Source of the DNA: CAYNLG01 sp964397995
GTDB taxonomy: Bacteria; Planctomycetota; Phycisphaerae; FEN-1346
Assembly: GCA_964397995.1 (NCBI GenBank)
Contig: CAYNLG010000003.1
Coordinates: 25,703 to 89,702, forward strand
Direction of reading: 5' to 3'
DNA length: 64,000 nucleotides
Shown here piece after piece: positions 9,022 to 17,257 of the stretch; positions within the stretch are counted from its first letter, which is position 1; each line of letters starts with the position of its first letter. The notes under the pieces were generated by a model. It worked only from the letters and a program-made list of their open reading frames with translations. It was not told the DNA's origin and searched no databases. The position numbers and the translations under genes were made by a program.

Positions 9022-9050
9022 ACGGTAGACGGGCGACCGGCAAACTTCAA
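9022..9050 (-). promoter_or_regulatory. promoter of the GH78-type operon
   Basis: Minus strand TTGAAG, 17 bases, TACCGT. The -10 box ends ten bases before the ATG at 9012, implying a leaderless or nearly leaderless message. Confidence 0.55.
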
Positions 9051-9729
9051 GCGCATTTCAAGGGGGCGCCGGGCGTCCCCCCGGCCGCGCGCGGCCGGCG
9101 CGGAAAGGCACGCCTCGGCACATGGAGACGCACGCACCCCTTCGGCCCGAGGCCCGGGCGCGGCACGGCCCGGGCGCGGCCGCGGGACCCGGGCCGGAGG
9201 CCTCCCGGGCCGCGCGCCGCGCATCTTATAGTGAACGTCTATAGCCTATACTATCGCGCCCGGCGTGCGTTTTTTGGCTCTTTTTCACCTTTTCTGACTT
9301 TTTCTGGCCGGGTTTTTGCCCCTTTCTGTCTTCTTTTGTGCCCCTTTTGCTTTTTTTTAGGGCTTTTCTGGTATTTTTTTGTCCGGTTTTTGGCTTTTTT
9401 TGATTCGGCCGGGCGGCTGTCGCCGTCAAGCGGGGCAATCTGGGCTGTCCGGGCGGACGTGGCAATCTGGGCAAGCTATGGAGCGGTGGCCCGGGCGGCT
9501 CCGAAGGGGAAGAAGGAGGCAAAGAGGCCGGGGGCCAGCCGCGGAGAACACGGAGGGCAATAAGGAATGAAGAAAGCCACAGCACTTGAGGAAGAACGGC
9601 GGAGAGGCGGGCGAGAGAGCGGGGAGAAAAGGAAGAAGAGTGAAAGCAAAGAAGGAAGAATAAAAGAACCCAAGATGCTCAGTGGCGTTGTCGGGGATGG
9701 CGGCCTTATCGGACGGCGCGGGGCGGAGG
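9051..9729. other. long intergenic region with base-composition anomalies
   Basis: No gene is supported here. It holds a small AT island around 9226-9255 containing the odd palindrome TATAG-C-CTATA (9240-9250), a T-tract array (9270-9401), and a purine-rich run (about 9560-9670) on the plus strand. A 119-codon lysine-rich frame on the minus strand (9226-9585) exists only because the T-tracts read as AAA/AAG codons. Confidence 0.6.
9270..9401. repeat. helically phased T-tract array (probable curved DNA)
   Basis: Thirteen runs of 3 to 8 T follow one another; the centres fall near 9272, 9283, 9291, 9301, 9315, 9324, 9335, 9346, 9354, 9365, 9377, 9389 and 9398, a mean spacing of about 10.5 bases. 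A/T-tracts phased with the helical turn are known to bend DNA. The tract sits about 220 bases upstream of the GH78-type operon promoter and downstream of the PEP-CTERM gene. A degenerate simple repeat without function is the alternative. Confidence 0.6.
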
Positions 9730-11496
9730 TCAGGGCGCCCGGCGGTGGGCCACGGCCAGGACGCCGACAACCAGCAGCGCGAGGCTGGCGGGTTCGGGCA
9801 GGGGCCCGCCGCTGGCCATGGGCACCGCGTCGAACCAGTGGTCGGCCATGAGGAAGTAGTCGGCCGTGTCACAGGCGCCGTCGCCGTTCAGGTCGCCCGT
9901 GGCCCAGCAGTCGCCGTCGTGGTACCAGTGCGCGGCCATGGCAAAGTAGTCGGCCGTGTCGACGGTGCCGTCAAGGGTGACGTCGCCGGGCAGGGCGGCC
10001 ACGACGTCCACGCCGGTGGCATCATATAGAACGGCCAGGGCGAGGTCGTCGCCCTGGATGGCGCCGCTGACGGCACTGAACCGGCCGGTGCGGATGGTCG
10101 CATCAAGGATGCGGAACGAATTGCCATAAACGGGCAGGTAGCCATCGGCGAGCGCGAGGCCAAGAACGCTGGCGAGGGCGGCATCGCCGGTGACGGTGAC
10201 CGGTACGGTGCCGCCGGCGGCGCTCAAGACATAGGAAAGGGTGCCACCGTCAGTGTGGTCCAAGGCGCCAGCCTCAACGCGGCCGCCGGCCAGATTGAGC
10301 GTGCCCAAGTCCCCGATGCCGAGGGCATCGCCGACGGTTACGTGACCCCCGTCGGTCACCGTGAGGGTGCCGGTGCCGTCGTAGCCGACGTGCAGGATGC
10401 CGTCGACGACGAGGGCGGAGGCGGTGCCGGTGACGGTGGCGGTGCCGGTCGACCCGGCGTAGTACCCCAGAGTGCTGGAAGCCTCAACCGTGGCCTGGCC
10501 GCCGTCTTCAATGGTGAGCGTGCCGGTGCCCTCGTAGCCGACGTACAGGTTGTTAGCAATGCTCCACGTGGACCCGGCCCCGGTGACGGTGGCGGTGCCG
10601 GTCGAGCTGGCGTAGAGCCCCAGATAGCTGGAAATCTTAGCCGTGACCTGGCCGCCGTCTTCAATGGTGAGCTTGCCGGTGCCCTCGTAGCCGACGTCTA
10701 GGTTGCTAGCAATGCGCCACGTGGACCCGGCCCCGGTGACGGTGGCGGTGCCGGCCGAGCCGGCGCTAAGCCCCAGATAGCCATAACTCTTAGCCGTGAC
10801 CTGGCCGCCGTCTTCAATGGTGAGCTTGCCGGTGCCCTCGTAGCCGACGTCTAGGTTGCTAGCAATGCGCCACGTGGACCCGGCCCCGGTGACGGTGGCG
10901 GTGCCGGCCGAGCCGGCGCTAAGCCCCAGATAGCCATAACTCTTAGCCGTGACCTGGCCGCCGTCTTCAATGGTGAGCTTGCCGGTGCCCTCGTAGCCGA
11001 CGTCTAGGCCCCTCCCGCACGTGACGGCGCTGCCCCAGCCGACGGCCAGGGCGGCGGCGTGGCCGATCCGGACGGCGTCGTCGATGTCCAGCGCAATGAC
11101 GCCGGCACCGGGGGTGCCGACGCCGAAGGCGGCGCCGGTGACAAAGAGGTCGGCGGCGTGGGAGGCGTCCGTCACGGTCCACGTGTAGGGCGAACCGGGC
11201 GACGCGAGGGGGCTGAGGGTGACGTTGCCGGCCGAGACGGTGACCGAGCGGGTGGTCCGGTCGCCGGTCGTTTCGTTCCAGGAGACGGTGTAGGTGCCAT
11301 CGACGCCGAAGGTGACGGTGTCGTCCTCGGTCGGGGCGGTCGCGTCAGCCCAGTAGGCCCCGTCGTGATAATAGCCGGAGAAGGAGTCGGCCCACTCGTC
11401 GTGGCCGGACCCGTGGCCCCAAGCCAAGGATGGGGCTAGCGAGGCGACGAGCACGACACAGGCGACGGCCCACGGCATCCTGCGGATCACGGTCAT
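9730..11496 (-). CDS. PEP-CTERM surface protein with T5SS/PEP-CTERM-associated repeats and dockerin-like tail
   Basis: 588 aa. The frame is open further upstream, but the ATG at 11496 gives a proper Sec signal (RRMPWAVACVVLVASLAPSLAWG) and is the only sensible start. After a ~140-residue region comes an array of 51-residue repeats (about residues 163-420) of the pattern VGYEGTGxLTIEDGGxV...LGxxAGSxGTATVTG, matching the repeats of type V secretion passengers and PEP-CTERM proteins, likely a beta-helix. A dockerin-like pair of calcium loops follows (GDVTLDGTVDTADY, GDLNGDGACDTADY), then PEPASLALLVVGVLAVAHRR, the PEP-CTERM sorting signal processed by exosortase. Role: extracellular surface or matrix protein, possibly glycan-binding. 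No exosortase or cohesin gene is in the window. Confidence 0.88.
   Translation of the reverse strand: MTVIRRMPWAVACVVLVASLAPSLAWGHGSGHDEWADSFSGYYHDGAYWADATAPTEDDTVTFGVDGTYTVSWNETTGDRTTRSVTVSAGNVTLSPLASPGSPYTWTVTDASHAADLFVTGAAFGVGTPGAGVIALDIDDAVRIGHAAALAVGWGSAVTCGRGLDVGYEGTGKLTIEDGGQVTAKSYGYLGLSAGSAGTATVTGAGSTWRIASNLDVGYEGTGKLTIEDGGQVTAKSYGYLGLSAGSAGTATVTGAGSTWRIASNLDVGYEGTGKLTIEDGGQVTAKISSYLGLYASSTGTATVTGAGSTWSIANNLYVGYEGTGTLTIEDGGQATVEASSTLGYYAGSTGTATVTGTASALVVDGILHVGYDGTGTLTVTDGGHVTVGDALGIGDLGTLNLAGGRVEAGALDHTDGGTLSYVLSAAGGTVPVTVTGDAALASVLGLALADGYLPVYGNSFRILDATIRTGRFSAVSGAIQGDDLALAVLYDATGVDVVAALPGDVTLDGTVDTADYFAMAAHWYHDGDCWATGDLNGDGACDTADYFLMADHWFDAVPMASGGPLPEPASLALLVVGVLAVAHRRAP
10376..11011 (-). 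repeat. 153-bp in-frame tandem repeats in the PEP-CTERM gene
   Basis: The marker (C)CCTCGTAGCCGACGT recurs at 10376 (one mismatch), 10529, 10682, 10835 and 10988, exactly 153 bases (51 codons) apart. The units 10682-10834 and 10835-10987 are identical base for base as I read them; the others have diverged, most strongly at 10376. This indicates a recent tandem duplication or gene conversion. Confidence 0.9.
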
Positions 11497-11585
11497 TGAG
11501 ACGCCCCCTGCATGGTGCCGCCGGGATGAAGGGAAGCCCCCCCCCCTCCCCCCCCGTGGCGAGGTTCGGGTTCCCGGTCGGCATG

Positions 11586-11614
11586 AGTTTACCTTATGAA
11601 CGGGCACAAAGCAA
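11586..11614 (-). promoter_or_regulatory. promoter of the PEP-CTERM repeat protein
   Basis: Minus strand TTGCTT, 17 bases, TAAACT, giving a leader of about 80 bases before the ATG at 11496. Confidence 0.5.
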
Positions 11615-11731
11615 ATGCGTTCAATGCGGAATGCCGGCAAACGGCAAGACATCAGACGACAGCCAACGCGGCGTCGTTGCCGCCGCAGTCCATAGGACGG
11701 CAACGGCCGAAACGGCGAAGAAGCCAAAACT

Positions 11732-11750
11732 CACGGGCAGGATGCCCGTG
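11732..11750. repeat. short palindrome, REP-like
   Basis: CACGGGCA-GGA-TGCCCGTG, a perfect 8-bp stem with a 3-base loop in the 353-base gap between divergent genes. No T-run follows it on either side, so it is not an obvious terminator. The rest of this gap holds only the two promoters listed. Confidence 0.5.
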
Positions 11751-11794
11751 CTGCGGGAAGACAGCCAAGGCGGCCGGGGGGGGCTCGAAAACGG

Positions 11795-11823
11795 TGGCTG
11801 CGCGGCCGCGGGGGCGGTAGGAT
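11795..11823 (+). promoter_or_regulatory. probable promoter of purM
   Basis: TGGCTG, 17 bases, TAGGAT, ending 26 bases before the purM ATG. The -35 box is weaker than in neighbouring promoters. Confidence 0.4.
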
Positions 11824-11849
11824 GCCGCCGGGACCCCGAGGGACCGGGC

Positions 11850-12941
11850 ATGGCCAAGCGGCTCACCTACAAGGACGCCGGCGTCGACATCGAGGCGGGC
11901 GACCGGCTCGTTCGCGACATCGAGGCGGCCGTTCGCCGCACCCACTGCCCGCGCGTCGTCCCGCTCTTCGGCGGGTTCGCGGGCCTCTTCAGCCTCGATT
12001 ACAACGAGAAACTCTTTCAGCGGAACTACGACCATCCGATCCTCGTGGCGGGGACCGACGGCGTCGGCACGAAGGTGCGCGTGGCCATCCTGGCGGAGCG
12101 GTACCGGACGGTCGGCCAGGACTGCGTCGGCATGTGCGTCAACGACGTGCTGACACTCGGGGCGGAGCCGCTGTTCTTCCTCGATTACCTGGGGGTCAGC
12201 GGCCTCCGGGGGACGGCCATGAGCGACGTCGTCCTCGGCGTCGCGGCCGCCTGCGAGGCCTGCGACTGTGCCCTGCTGGGCGGCGAGACGGCCGAGATGC
12301 CGGACCTCTACGCCCCGGGCGACTTCGACCTGGCGGGGTTCGCCGTCGGCGTGGTCGAGAGCAACCGCGTGATCGACGGGTCGCGGGTGCGGCCGGGGGA
12401 CGTGGTGCTGGGCCTGGCGTCCGACGGCCTGCACTCCAACGGGTTCACGCTGGCCCGGAAGATCGTGTTCGAGGCGGCCGGCCTGGGCGTCGACGACGAG
12501 CTGCCGGCGCTGGCGCGGGCGGGCGACATCCCCGGCCTCGGGCCGACGGTGGCCGACGAGCTGCTGAAGCCGACGCGCCTCTACCCGCGGCCGGTGCTCA
12601 AGGTCCTCAACTACTACCGCACCAAGCGCGTCGTCCACGCCATGGCCCACATCACGGGGGGCGGCCTGCCGGGGAACCTTCCGCGCGTCCTGCCGAAGGG
12701 CCTGGAGGCCCGGCTCGACCGCACGGCCTGGCCCGTGCCGCCCGTCTTCACGTGGCTCCAGCAGACCGGCGGCGTGGCGGAGCGGGAGATGTGGCGGGTC
12801 TTCAACATGGGCATCGGGTACGTGCTGGTGGTGAGCGCGTATTACGCGCGGCACATCGCGGGCCTGCTGGAGAAGGCCGGCGAGACGGTCTACACCCTCG
12901 GCACCATCGCCAAGGGCAAGCGCGGCGTGGTGCTCGATTAG
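11850..12941 (+). CDS. purM: phosphoribosylformylglycinamidine cyclo-ligase (AIR synthetase)
   Basis: A 363-aa cytoplasmic enzyme closing the imidazole ring of FGAM with ATP in de novo purine synthesis. It begins MAKRLTYKDAGVDIEAGD, the classic PurM start, with GTDGVGTKV, CVNDVLTLGAEPLFFLDY, GGETAEMPDLY, GLASDGLHSNGF and HITGGGLPGN all in order. Length is slightly above the usual ~345 aa. The long frame is open upstream, but the conserved N-terminus fixes ATG 11850, with GAGGGA before it. It is followed after 37 bases by a sulfatase, possibly co-transcribed; no other pur gene is nearby. Confidence 0.97.
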   Translation: MAKRLTYKDAGVDIEAGDRLVRDIEAAVRRTHCPRVVPLFGGFAGLFSLDYNEKLFQRNYDHPILVAGTDGVGTKVRVAILAERYRTVGQDCVGMCVNDVLTLGAEPLFFLDYLGVSGLRGTAMSDVVLGVAAACEACDCALLGGETAEMPDLYAPGDFDLAGFAVGVVESNRVIDGSRVRPGDVVLGLASDGLHSNGFTLARKIVFEAAGLGVDDELPALARAGDIPGLGPTVADELLKPTRLYPRPVLKVLNYYRTKRVVHAMAHITGGGLPGNLPRVLPKGLEARLDRTAWPVPPVFTWLQQTGGVAEREMWRVFNMGIGYVLVVSAYYARHIAGLLEKAGETVYTLGTIAKGKRGVVLD

Positions 12942-12978
12942 CCGCCGGGGTCGATGAGCCGGGGGACGGGAGACGGAC

Positions 12979-14331
12979 GTGGCCAAACCGAACGTGCTTT
13001 TCATCGTGGTGGACGACCTGCGGACCCAGCTTGGGTGTTACGGGCGCGGCCAGACGAAGTCGCCGCATATCGACCGGCTGGCGGCCGAGGGGGTGGTCTT
13101 CGAGCGGGCGTATTGCCAGGTGCCCGTCTGCGGCGCCAGCCGCGCGAGCTTCCTTAGCGGGGTGCGGCCGACGCGGGACCGGTTCGTCCACTACCACGCG
13201 AAGGTCGACAAGGACCTGCCGGGGGCCCGCGTCCTGCCGCAACACTTCCGCGAGGCCGGGTACACGACCGTCTCGAACGGCAAGGTCTTCCACCACCGCG
13301 ACGATTGCCGCCGCGCGTGGAGCGCCGAGCCCTGGGCGCCGCCGGCGGCCAAGGGGAACTGGCGGGATTACGTTTTGCCGGAGAACCAGGCGATTGCGGC
13401 CGCCTCGACGAAGAAGCAAGGGTGCGGCCCGGCGTGGGAGTGCGCGGAGGTCGAGGACGCGGCTTACACCGACGGGAAGCTGACGGAGCGGACGCTGGCG
13501 GACCTGGGGCGGCTGGCGGCCGAGGACGCGCCGTTCTTCCTGGCGGCGGGGTACCTGAAGCCGCACCTCCCGTTCAACGCGCCGAAGCGGTACTGGGACC
13601 TGTACCGGCGGGACGCGGTGGACCTGGCGGATAACCCCTTCCCGCCGAAGGACGCGCCCGGCGAGGCCCTGCACAATTGGGGCGAGTTGCGGGCGTATCA
13701 CGGCATTCCGCGCAAGGGGCCGGTCTCGGAGGAGACCGCCCGGGCCCTGGTGCACGGGTACTACGCGTGCACGAGCTACACCGACGCCCAGGTGGGGCGG
13801 CTGCTGGACGAGGTGGAGCGGCTGGGCATCCGGGACGAGACGATCGTGGTCCTCTGGGGGGACCACGGGTGGCAGCTGGGCGAGCACGGCCTGTGGTGCA
13901 AGCACTGCAACTTCGACACGTCGCTGCACGCGCCGCTCATCGTGAGCGCGCCGGGGATGCGGCGGGGGGCGCGGTCGGCGGGCATCGTCGAGTTCGTGGA
14001 CGTGTACCCGACGCTGTGCGAGCTGGCGGGCCTCGCGCTGCCGGCCCCCCTGGAGGGCACGAGCTTTCGGCCGCTGCTGGAGCGGCCGGACCGCGAGTGG
14101 AAAGAGGCCGCCTTCTCGCGCTACCACGCCGGCGACTCTGTCAAGACCGACCGGTACCTGTACACGGAGTGGCGGGACACCGAGGGGCGGCCGACGGCGC
14201 GGATGCTGTACGACCACGAGGACGACCCGGCCGAGAACGTGAACCTGGCGGACGACCCGGCGCACGCGGCGGACGTGGCGAAGCTGGGGGCGATGCTGAA
14301 GGCGGGGTGGGAGGCCGTGCGGCCGGCGTAA
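12979..14331 (+). CDS. sulfatase (iduronate-2-sulfatase-like, S1 family)
   Basis: 450 aa, alkaline-phosphatase superfamily. The metal-binding start NVLFIVVDDLR, the formylglycine site CGASR (C51 in PVCGASRASF), GYLKPHLPF and the second metal site LWGDHGWQLGEHG match iduronate-2-sulfatase-like enzymes. The Pro of the usual CxPSR is Ala, a variant common in this subfamily; an activating enzyme (FGE or anSME) is needed but is not in the window. It starts at GTG 12979 with GGGAGA upstream. No signal peptide is seen, unusual for a sulfatase expected to act in the periplasm or outside, so cytoplasmic action on imported sulfated oligosaccharides is possible. The substrate is unknown. Confidence 0.93.
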   Translation: MAKPNVLFIVVDDLRTQLGCYGRGQTKSPHIDRLAAEGVVFERAYCQVPVCGASRASFLSGVRPTRDRFVHYHAKVDKDLPGARVLPQHFREAGYTTVSNGKVFHHRDDCRRAWSAEPWAPPAAKGNWRDYVLPENQAIAAASTKKQGCGPAWECAEVEDAAYTDGKLTERTLADLGRLAAEDAPFFLAAGYLKPHLPFNAPKRYWDLYRRDAVDLADNPFPPKDAPGEALHNWGELRAYHGIPRKGPVSEETARALVHGYYACTSYTDAQVGRLLDEVERLGIRDETIVVLWGDHGWQLGEHGLWCKHCNFDTSLHAPLIVSAPGMRRGARSAGIVEFVDVYPTLCELAGLALPAPLEGTSFRPLLERPDREWKEAAFSRYHAGDSVKTDRYLYTEWRDTEGRPTARMLYDHEDDPAENVNLADDPAHAADVAKLGAMLKAGWEAVRPA

Positions 14332-14384
14332 CGGGCACGTTCGGCCGCGGCGATGGCCGGTGGCCCACGTACCGGGGTTTTCGC

Positions 14385-14413
14385 TTGAACCGGGCGGGGG
14401 GCGTCGATAGGGT
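14385..14413 (+). promoter_or_regulatory. promoter of deoC
   Basis: TTGAAC, 17 bases, TAGGGT. The -10 box ends nine bases before the deoC ATG, so the message should be leaderless or nearly so; no ribosome-binding site is visible. Confidence 0.55.
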
Positions 14414-14422
14414 GCCGACGCC

Positions 14423-15121
14423 ATGGCCGACGAGATCGCCCTCAGCCGGATGAACGTCGAGACGCTCGCGCGCGTCATCGACCACACCTGCCTCAAGGCC
14501 GACCACACGGTCGAGGACATCGAGCGCCTCTGCCAGGAGGCGATCGGGTACGGCTTCGCCACCGTCTGTGTGCCGCCCTACGACGTCGCCCGGGCCGCCG
14601 AGCTGGTGCGCGGGACGGACGTGGGGGTGGCGGGGACGGTGGGCCTCCCGCTCGGGCATTCGGGGCGGCGCGTCAAGCGCGTCGAGGCCCAGGAGTGCAT
14701 CGAGAACGGGGCCAAAGAAGTCGACATGGTCATGAACATTGAGGCCATGAAGAGCGGCCGGCACGCCGACGTCCGCAACGAGATCGCCGTCGTCCGCAAG
14801 GTGGCCGAGGGCTGCACCCTGAAGGTCATCCTGGAGTGCTGCTACCTGTCGGACGAGGAGAAGGCCCGGGCGGCGGAGCTGGCGGTCGAAGCCGGCGCCG
14901 ACTTCGTCAAAACGAGCACGGGCTTCGGCCCGGGCGGGGCGACGGCGCACGACGTGCGGCTGATGAAGGCGGCGGTGGGCGACCGGGCGGCCGTGAAGGC
15001 GGCCGGCGGCATCCGGAGCTACCAGAACGTCTACGACATGCTCCAGGCCGGGGCGGTCCGTGTGGGCACGAGCGCCGGCGTCGCCATCATCAAGGACTTC
15101 CAGAGCCGGGAGGACGTGTGA
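14423..15121 (+). CDS. deoC: deoxyribose-phosphate aldolase
   Basis: A 232-aa class I aldolase cleaving 2-deoxyribose-5-phosphate to acetaldehyde and glyceraldehyde-3-phosphate. The Schiff-base lysine is K163 in FVKTSTGFGPGGAT; D101 (EVDMVMN) and K192 (AVKAAGGI) complete the active site. Length matches the short bacterial DeoC form (about 220-250 aa). The last four bases overlap the GTG of the downstream uracil-DNA glycosylase, so the two are translationally coupled. Pairing nucleoside salvage with removal of uracil from DNA makes sense as a nucleotide-damage theme, though this is inference. Confidence 0.95.
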   Translation: MADEIALSRMNVETLARVIDHTCLKADHTVEDIERLCQEAIGYGFATVCVPPYDVARAAELVRGTDVGVAGTVGLPLGHSGRRVKRVEAQECIENGAKEVDMVMNIEAMKSGRHADVRNEIAVVRKVAEGCTLKVILECCYLSDEEKARAAELAVEAGADFVKTSTGFGPGGATAHDVRLMKAAVGDRAAVKAAGGIRSYQNVYDMLQAGAVRVGTSAGVAIIKDFQSREDV

Positions 15122-16002
15122 CCGCCGGCGAGGCGTCCCCGCGGGAGGTGCTGGCGGCCCTGGTAACGGGGCTGCGGCTCCGGCTGCAGGACGAGGCCCG
15201 CGCCGGCCGCACCTGTCTGCCGCGCCCCCTCGACGTGCCGCCGAGCCCCGCCGCTGAAGCGGCCCCCGCACCGGAGGCGCCCCCCGAGAGCGCGCCCGAC
15301 GCGGCGCCCGCGCCGCGGGCGGCCTCGCCGGAGGCCCGCGTCGCCGACGCCGTGAAGGAGGACCTCGCCATGGCCGCCGACCGCACCTTCCAGGACGGGC
15401 TGGACTTCGGGGCGCCGGACCTGGGAGGGGGCGTCGAGCCCGCCAAGGCGCTCGCGAAGGTGGCCGAGGAAGTGGCCGCCTGCACGCGGTGCCCGGAGCT
15501 GGTGGCCAACCGCAACACGACGGTGCCCGGCGCCGGCAACCCGCGTGCGCCGCTGGTCTTCATCGGCGAAGGCCCGGGCCAGGAGGAAGACAAGCAGGGG
15601 CTGCCCTTTGTCGGGCGGGCGGGCGAGTTGCTGACGAAGATGATCGAGGCGATCGGCCTGACGCGGGACGAGGTCTTCATCTGCAACATCGTCAAGTGCC
15701 GCCCCCCGGGGAACCGGAACCCGATGCCGGACGAAGCGGCGCAGTGCCGACCGTACCTGATGCGCCAGCTGGAGGTGCTGCGGCCGAAAGTGATTGTCGC
15801 CCTCGGGGGCGTGGCCGCCCAGAACCTGCTGGAGACGAAGGACGGCATCGGCAAGCTGCGCGGGCGCTTCTATCCGTACCGGGGGGCGACGCTGATGCCG
15901 ACGTACCACCCGGCGTACGTGCTGAGGAACTACACAAAGGATACGCGCCAGCGGGTCTGGGACGACCTTAAGAAGGCCAAGGCGGCCCTGGACGAAGCGT
16001 AG
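15118..16002 (+). CDS. uracil-DNA glycosylase, family 4 (4Fe-4S) with long N-terminal extension
   Basis: 294 aa. The catalytic domain begins near residue 115: C122 and C125 (CTRC), then C194 and C210 supply the four iron-sulfur ligands; GEGPGQEEDKQGLPFVGRAG is the family 4 uracil-pocket motif and MPTYHPAYVLRN the histidine motif near the C-terminus. The first ~110 residues are an Ala/Pro-rich, poorly conserved linker after a short helix. The GTG start at 15118 overlaps the deoC stop (GTGA), the standard coupling arrangement. It excises uracil from DNA in base-excision repair. The frame also runs open inside deoC, but a start there would have no support. Confidence 0.93.
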   Translation: MTAGEASPREVLAALVTGLRLRLQDEARAGRTCLPRPLDVPPSPAAEAAPAPEAPPESAPDAAPAPRAASPEARVADAVKEDLAMAADRTFQDGLDFGAPDLGGGVEPAKALAKVAEEVAACTRCPELVANRNTTVPGAGNPRAPLVFIGEGPGQEEDKQGLPFVGRAGELLTKMIEAIGLTRDEVFICNIVKCRPPGNRNPMPDEAAQCRPYLMRQLEVLRPKVIVALGGVAAQNLLETKDGIGKLRGRFYPYRGATLMPTYHPAYVLRNYTKDTRQRVWDDLKKAKAALDEA

Positions 16003-16064
16003 CCGGGCCTCCCCGGCCGTGAGGCCGCCGTGGCCATGGACGCCTTGCCGCGGGCGGGAGCGCA

Positions 16065-16105
16065 AAAAACGGGCGTCGCCACCATGGGGGTGAGCGGCGA
16101 CGCCC
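16065..16105 (-). terminator. Rho-independent terminator for the lipoprotein gene
   Basis: A perfect 10-bp stem, GGGCGTCGCC (16071-16080) with GGCGACGCCC (16096-16105). Read on the minus strand it is followed by GTTTTTTGCG (16061-16070). It lies about 180 bases after the stop of the 16288-17214 gene; the convergent glycosylase gene sees no T-run. Confidence 0.75.
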
Positions 16106-16287
16106 CAGGGCCAAAGGGCGGTCCGGAAGGGACCGCGGCAGCCGATCGAGAGAGAAGGGGCGGTTCGACACGACTGCCACCCCCTTGAACGGCGCCGGGA
16201 CCGGAAAAGTTCCGAAAAAAGAATTTTCCGATGCGCCGAGGGTCCCGGCCGGGCGGCCGGCCAAGGCCGTGCCGGCGGGCGGGCGCC

Positions 16288-17214
16288 TCAGCCTTTCGGC
16301 GTGCGGGCGGGGGCGGCGTCCTCGGGCTCCGCGGGGGCGCCCAGGCCCAGGCGCTTGCGCATCGCGGGCTCGGCGGCCTTGGCCTCCTTGACCTCGGCGG
16401 CGTAGTTGAAGACGGGCTCGGGGTGGCCCTCGACCTCGGCGGTCGCCGGGCCTTCCAGGCCGAAGACCCGCTGGTTGATGATGCGGCTGACGCCGGGACC
16501 GGCCTGGAGGACGTTCTCGCCGGCCCGGACGGCCCGCTCCATGAACGCGTCGTCGGCCACCAGGGCGTCCATCGCCCGGAACATCGCCTCGCCGTCGAAG
16601 GCGATGCGGACGCGGTCGCGGCCGGTGATCTCGAAACCCGAGACCGTGCCGACGCGGCCCGGGAGGCGGCAGCTGACCTGGATGTCGAACGAGGCGATGT
16701 AGGGGGCCATCAGCGTCTTCTTCTGGGCCCAGGCCGCCCGCTGCGCCGCCACCTCGGCCGCCACCGCCTCGTCGGTCATGTCGCGCACCGGGCGGGCAAT
16801 GCCGGTGGGCGGGTTCGGGTCGCGGAGCTCCAGGTACGGCCCGTCCGGACTCGACGCGTGCCAGACCAGGCCCCCCTGCTTCATCAGGTGCAGCTTCAGG
16901 CCCGCCAGCCGCGGAAAATAGGCCGTGCCCTTGAACCAGATGCGGCCGTCGCGGCGGTGTTCGAAGGTCACGTCCTTCCACGCCTCCACGCCGCGCGACG
17001 TCTCCAGCACCTCGCGGACCGAGCGGAGGAGGACCAGCTGGGGGTCCTCGAGGCGGCCGATCTGGCCGGGGATGAAGACGAGGGAGAAGTCGACCTTGCC
17101 GGAGCCGTCCGGGTTGATGGCGTAGTCCTGCTTCGTCTCGACGCACCCGGCCGCCAAGGCGACGGCCAGGGCGAGGGCCGAGGGGACGAGGGTCCAGCGC
17201 GGGCGTCCGGTCAT
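16288..17214 (-). CDS. predicted lipoprotein of unknown function
   Basis: 308 aa. The ATG at 17214 opens a lipoprotein signal (residues 1-24) ending in a clear lipobox LAAGC, followed at once by VETKQDYAINPDGSGKVDFS, a strand pattern often seen in lipoproteins that describe a quadratic or polynomial response. The rest has no enzyme motif I recognise; it looks like mixed alpha/beta with a charged, Ala/Pro-rich tail. It should sit on a membrane facing the periplasm. A GGAGG lies about a dozen bases before the ATG. It is transcribed alone, from the promoter at 17258-17286 to the terminator at 16065-16105. Confidence 0.8.
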   Translation of the reverse strand: MTGRPRWTLVPSALALAVALAAGCVETKQDYAINPDGSGKVDFSLVFIPGQIGRLEDPQLVLLRSVREVLETSRGVEAWKDVTFEHRRDGRIWFKGTAYFPRLAGLKLHLMKQGGLVWHASSPDGPYLELRDPNPPTGIARPVRDMTDEAVAAEVAAQRAAWAQKKTLMAPYIASFDIQVSCRLPGRVGTVSGFEITGRDRVRIAFDGEAMFRAMDALVADDAFMERAVRAGENVLQAGPGVSRIINQRVFGLEGPATAEVEGHPEPVFNYAAEVKEAKAAEPAMRKRLGLGAPAEPEDAAPARTPKG

Positions 17215-17257
17215 GTGCGGCCATGCCTCCGACGATGCGTCCACGTCCAATCGCTTT

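Noticed and set aside
6061..9231. 1,056-codon open frame antisense to the GH78-type gene
   Set aside because: Arg/Gly/Val-rich shadow of the minus-strand gene; no motif.
9226..9585. 119-codon lysine-rich minus-strand frame
   Set aside because: The lysines come only from phased T-tracts; no ribosome site and no domain.
10376..11011. Regular 153-bp repeats suggesting a CRISPR-like array
   Set aside because: Period is 51 codons, in frame with a surface protein; there are no unique spacers.
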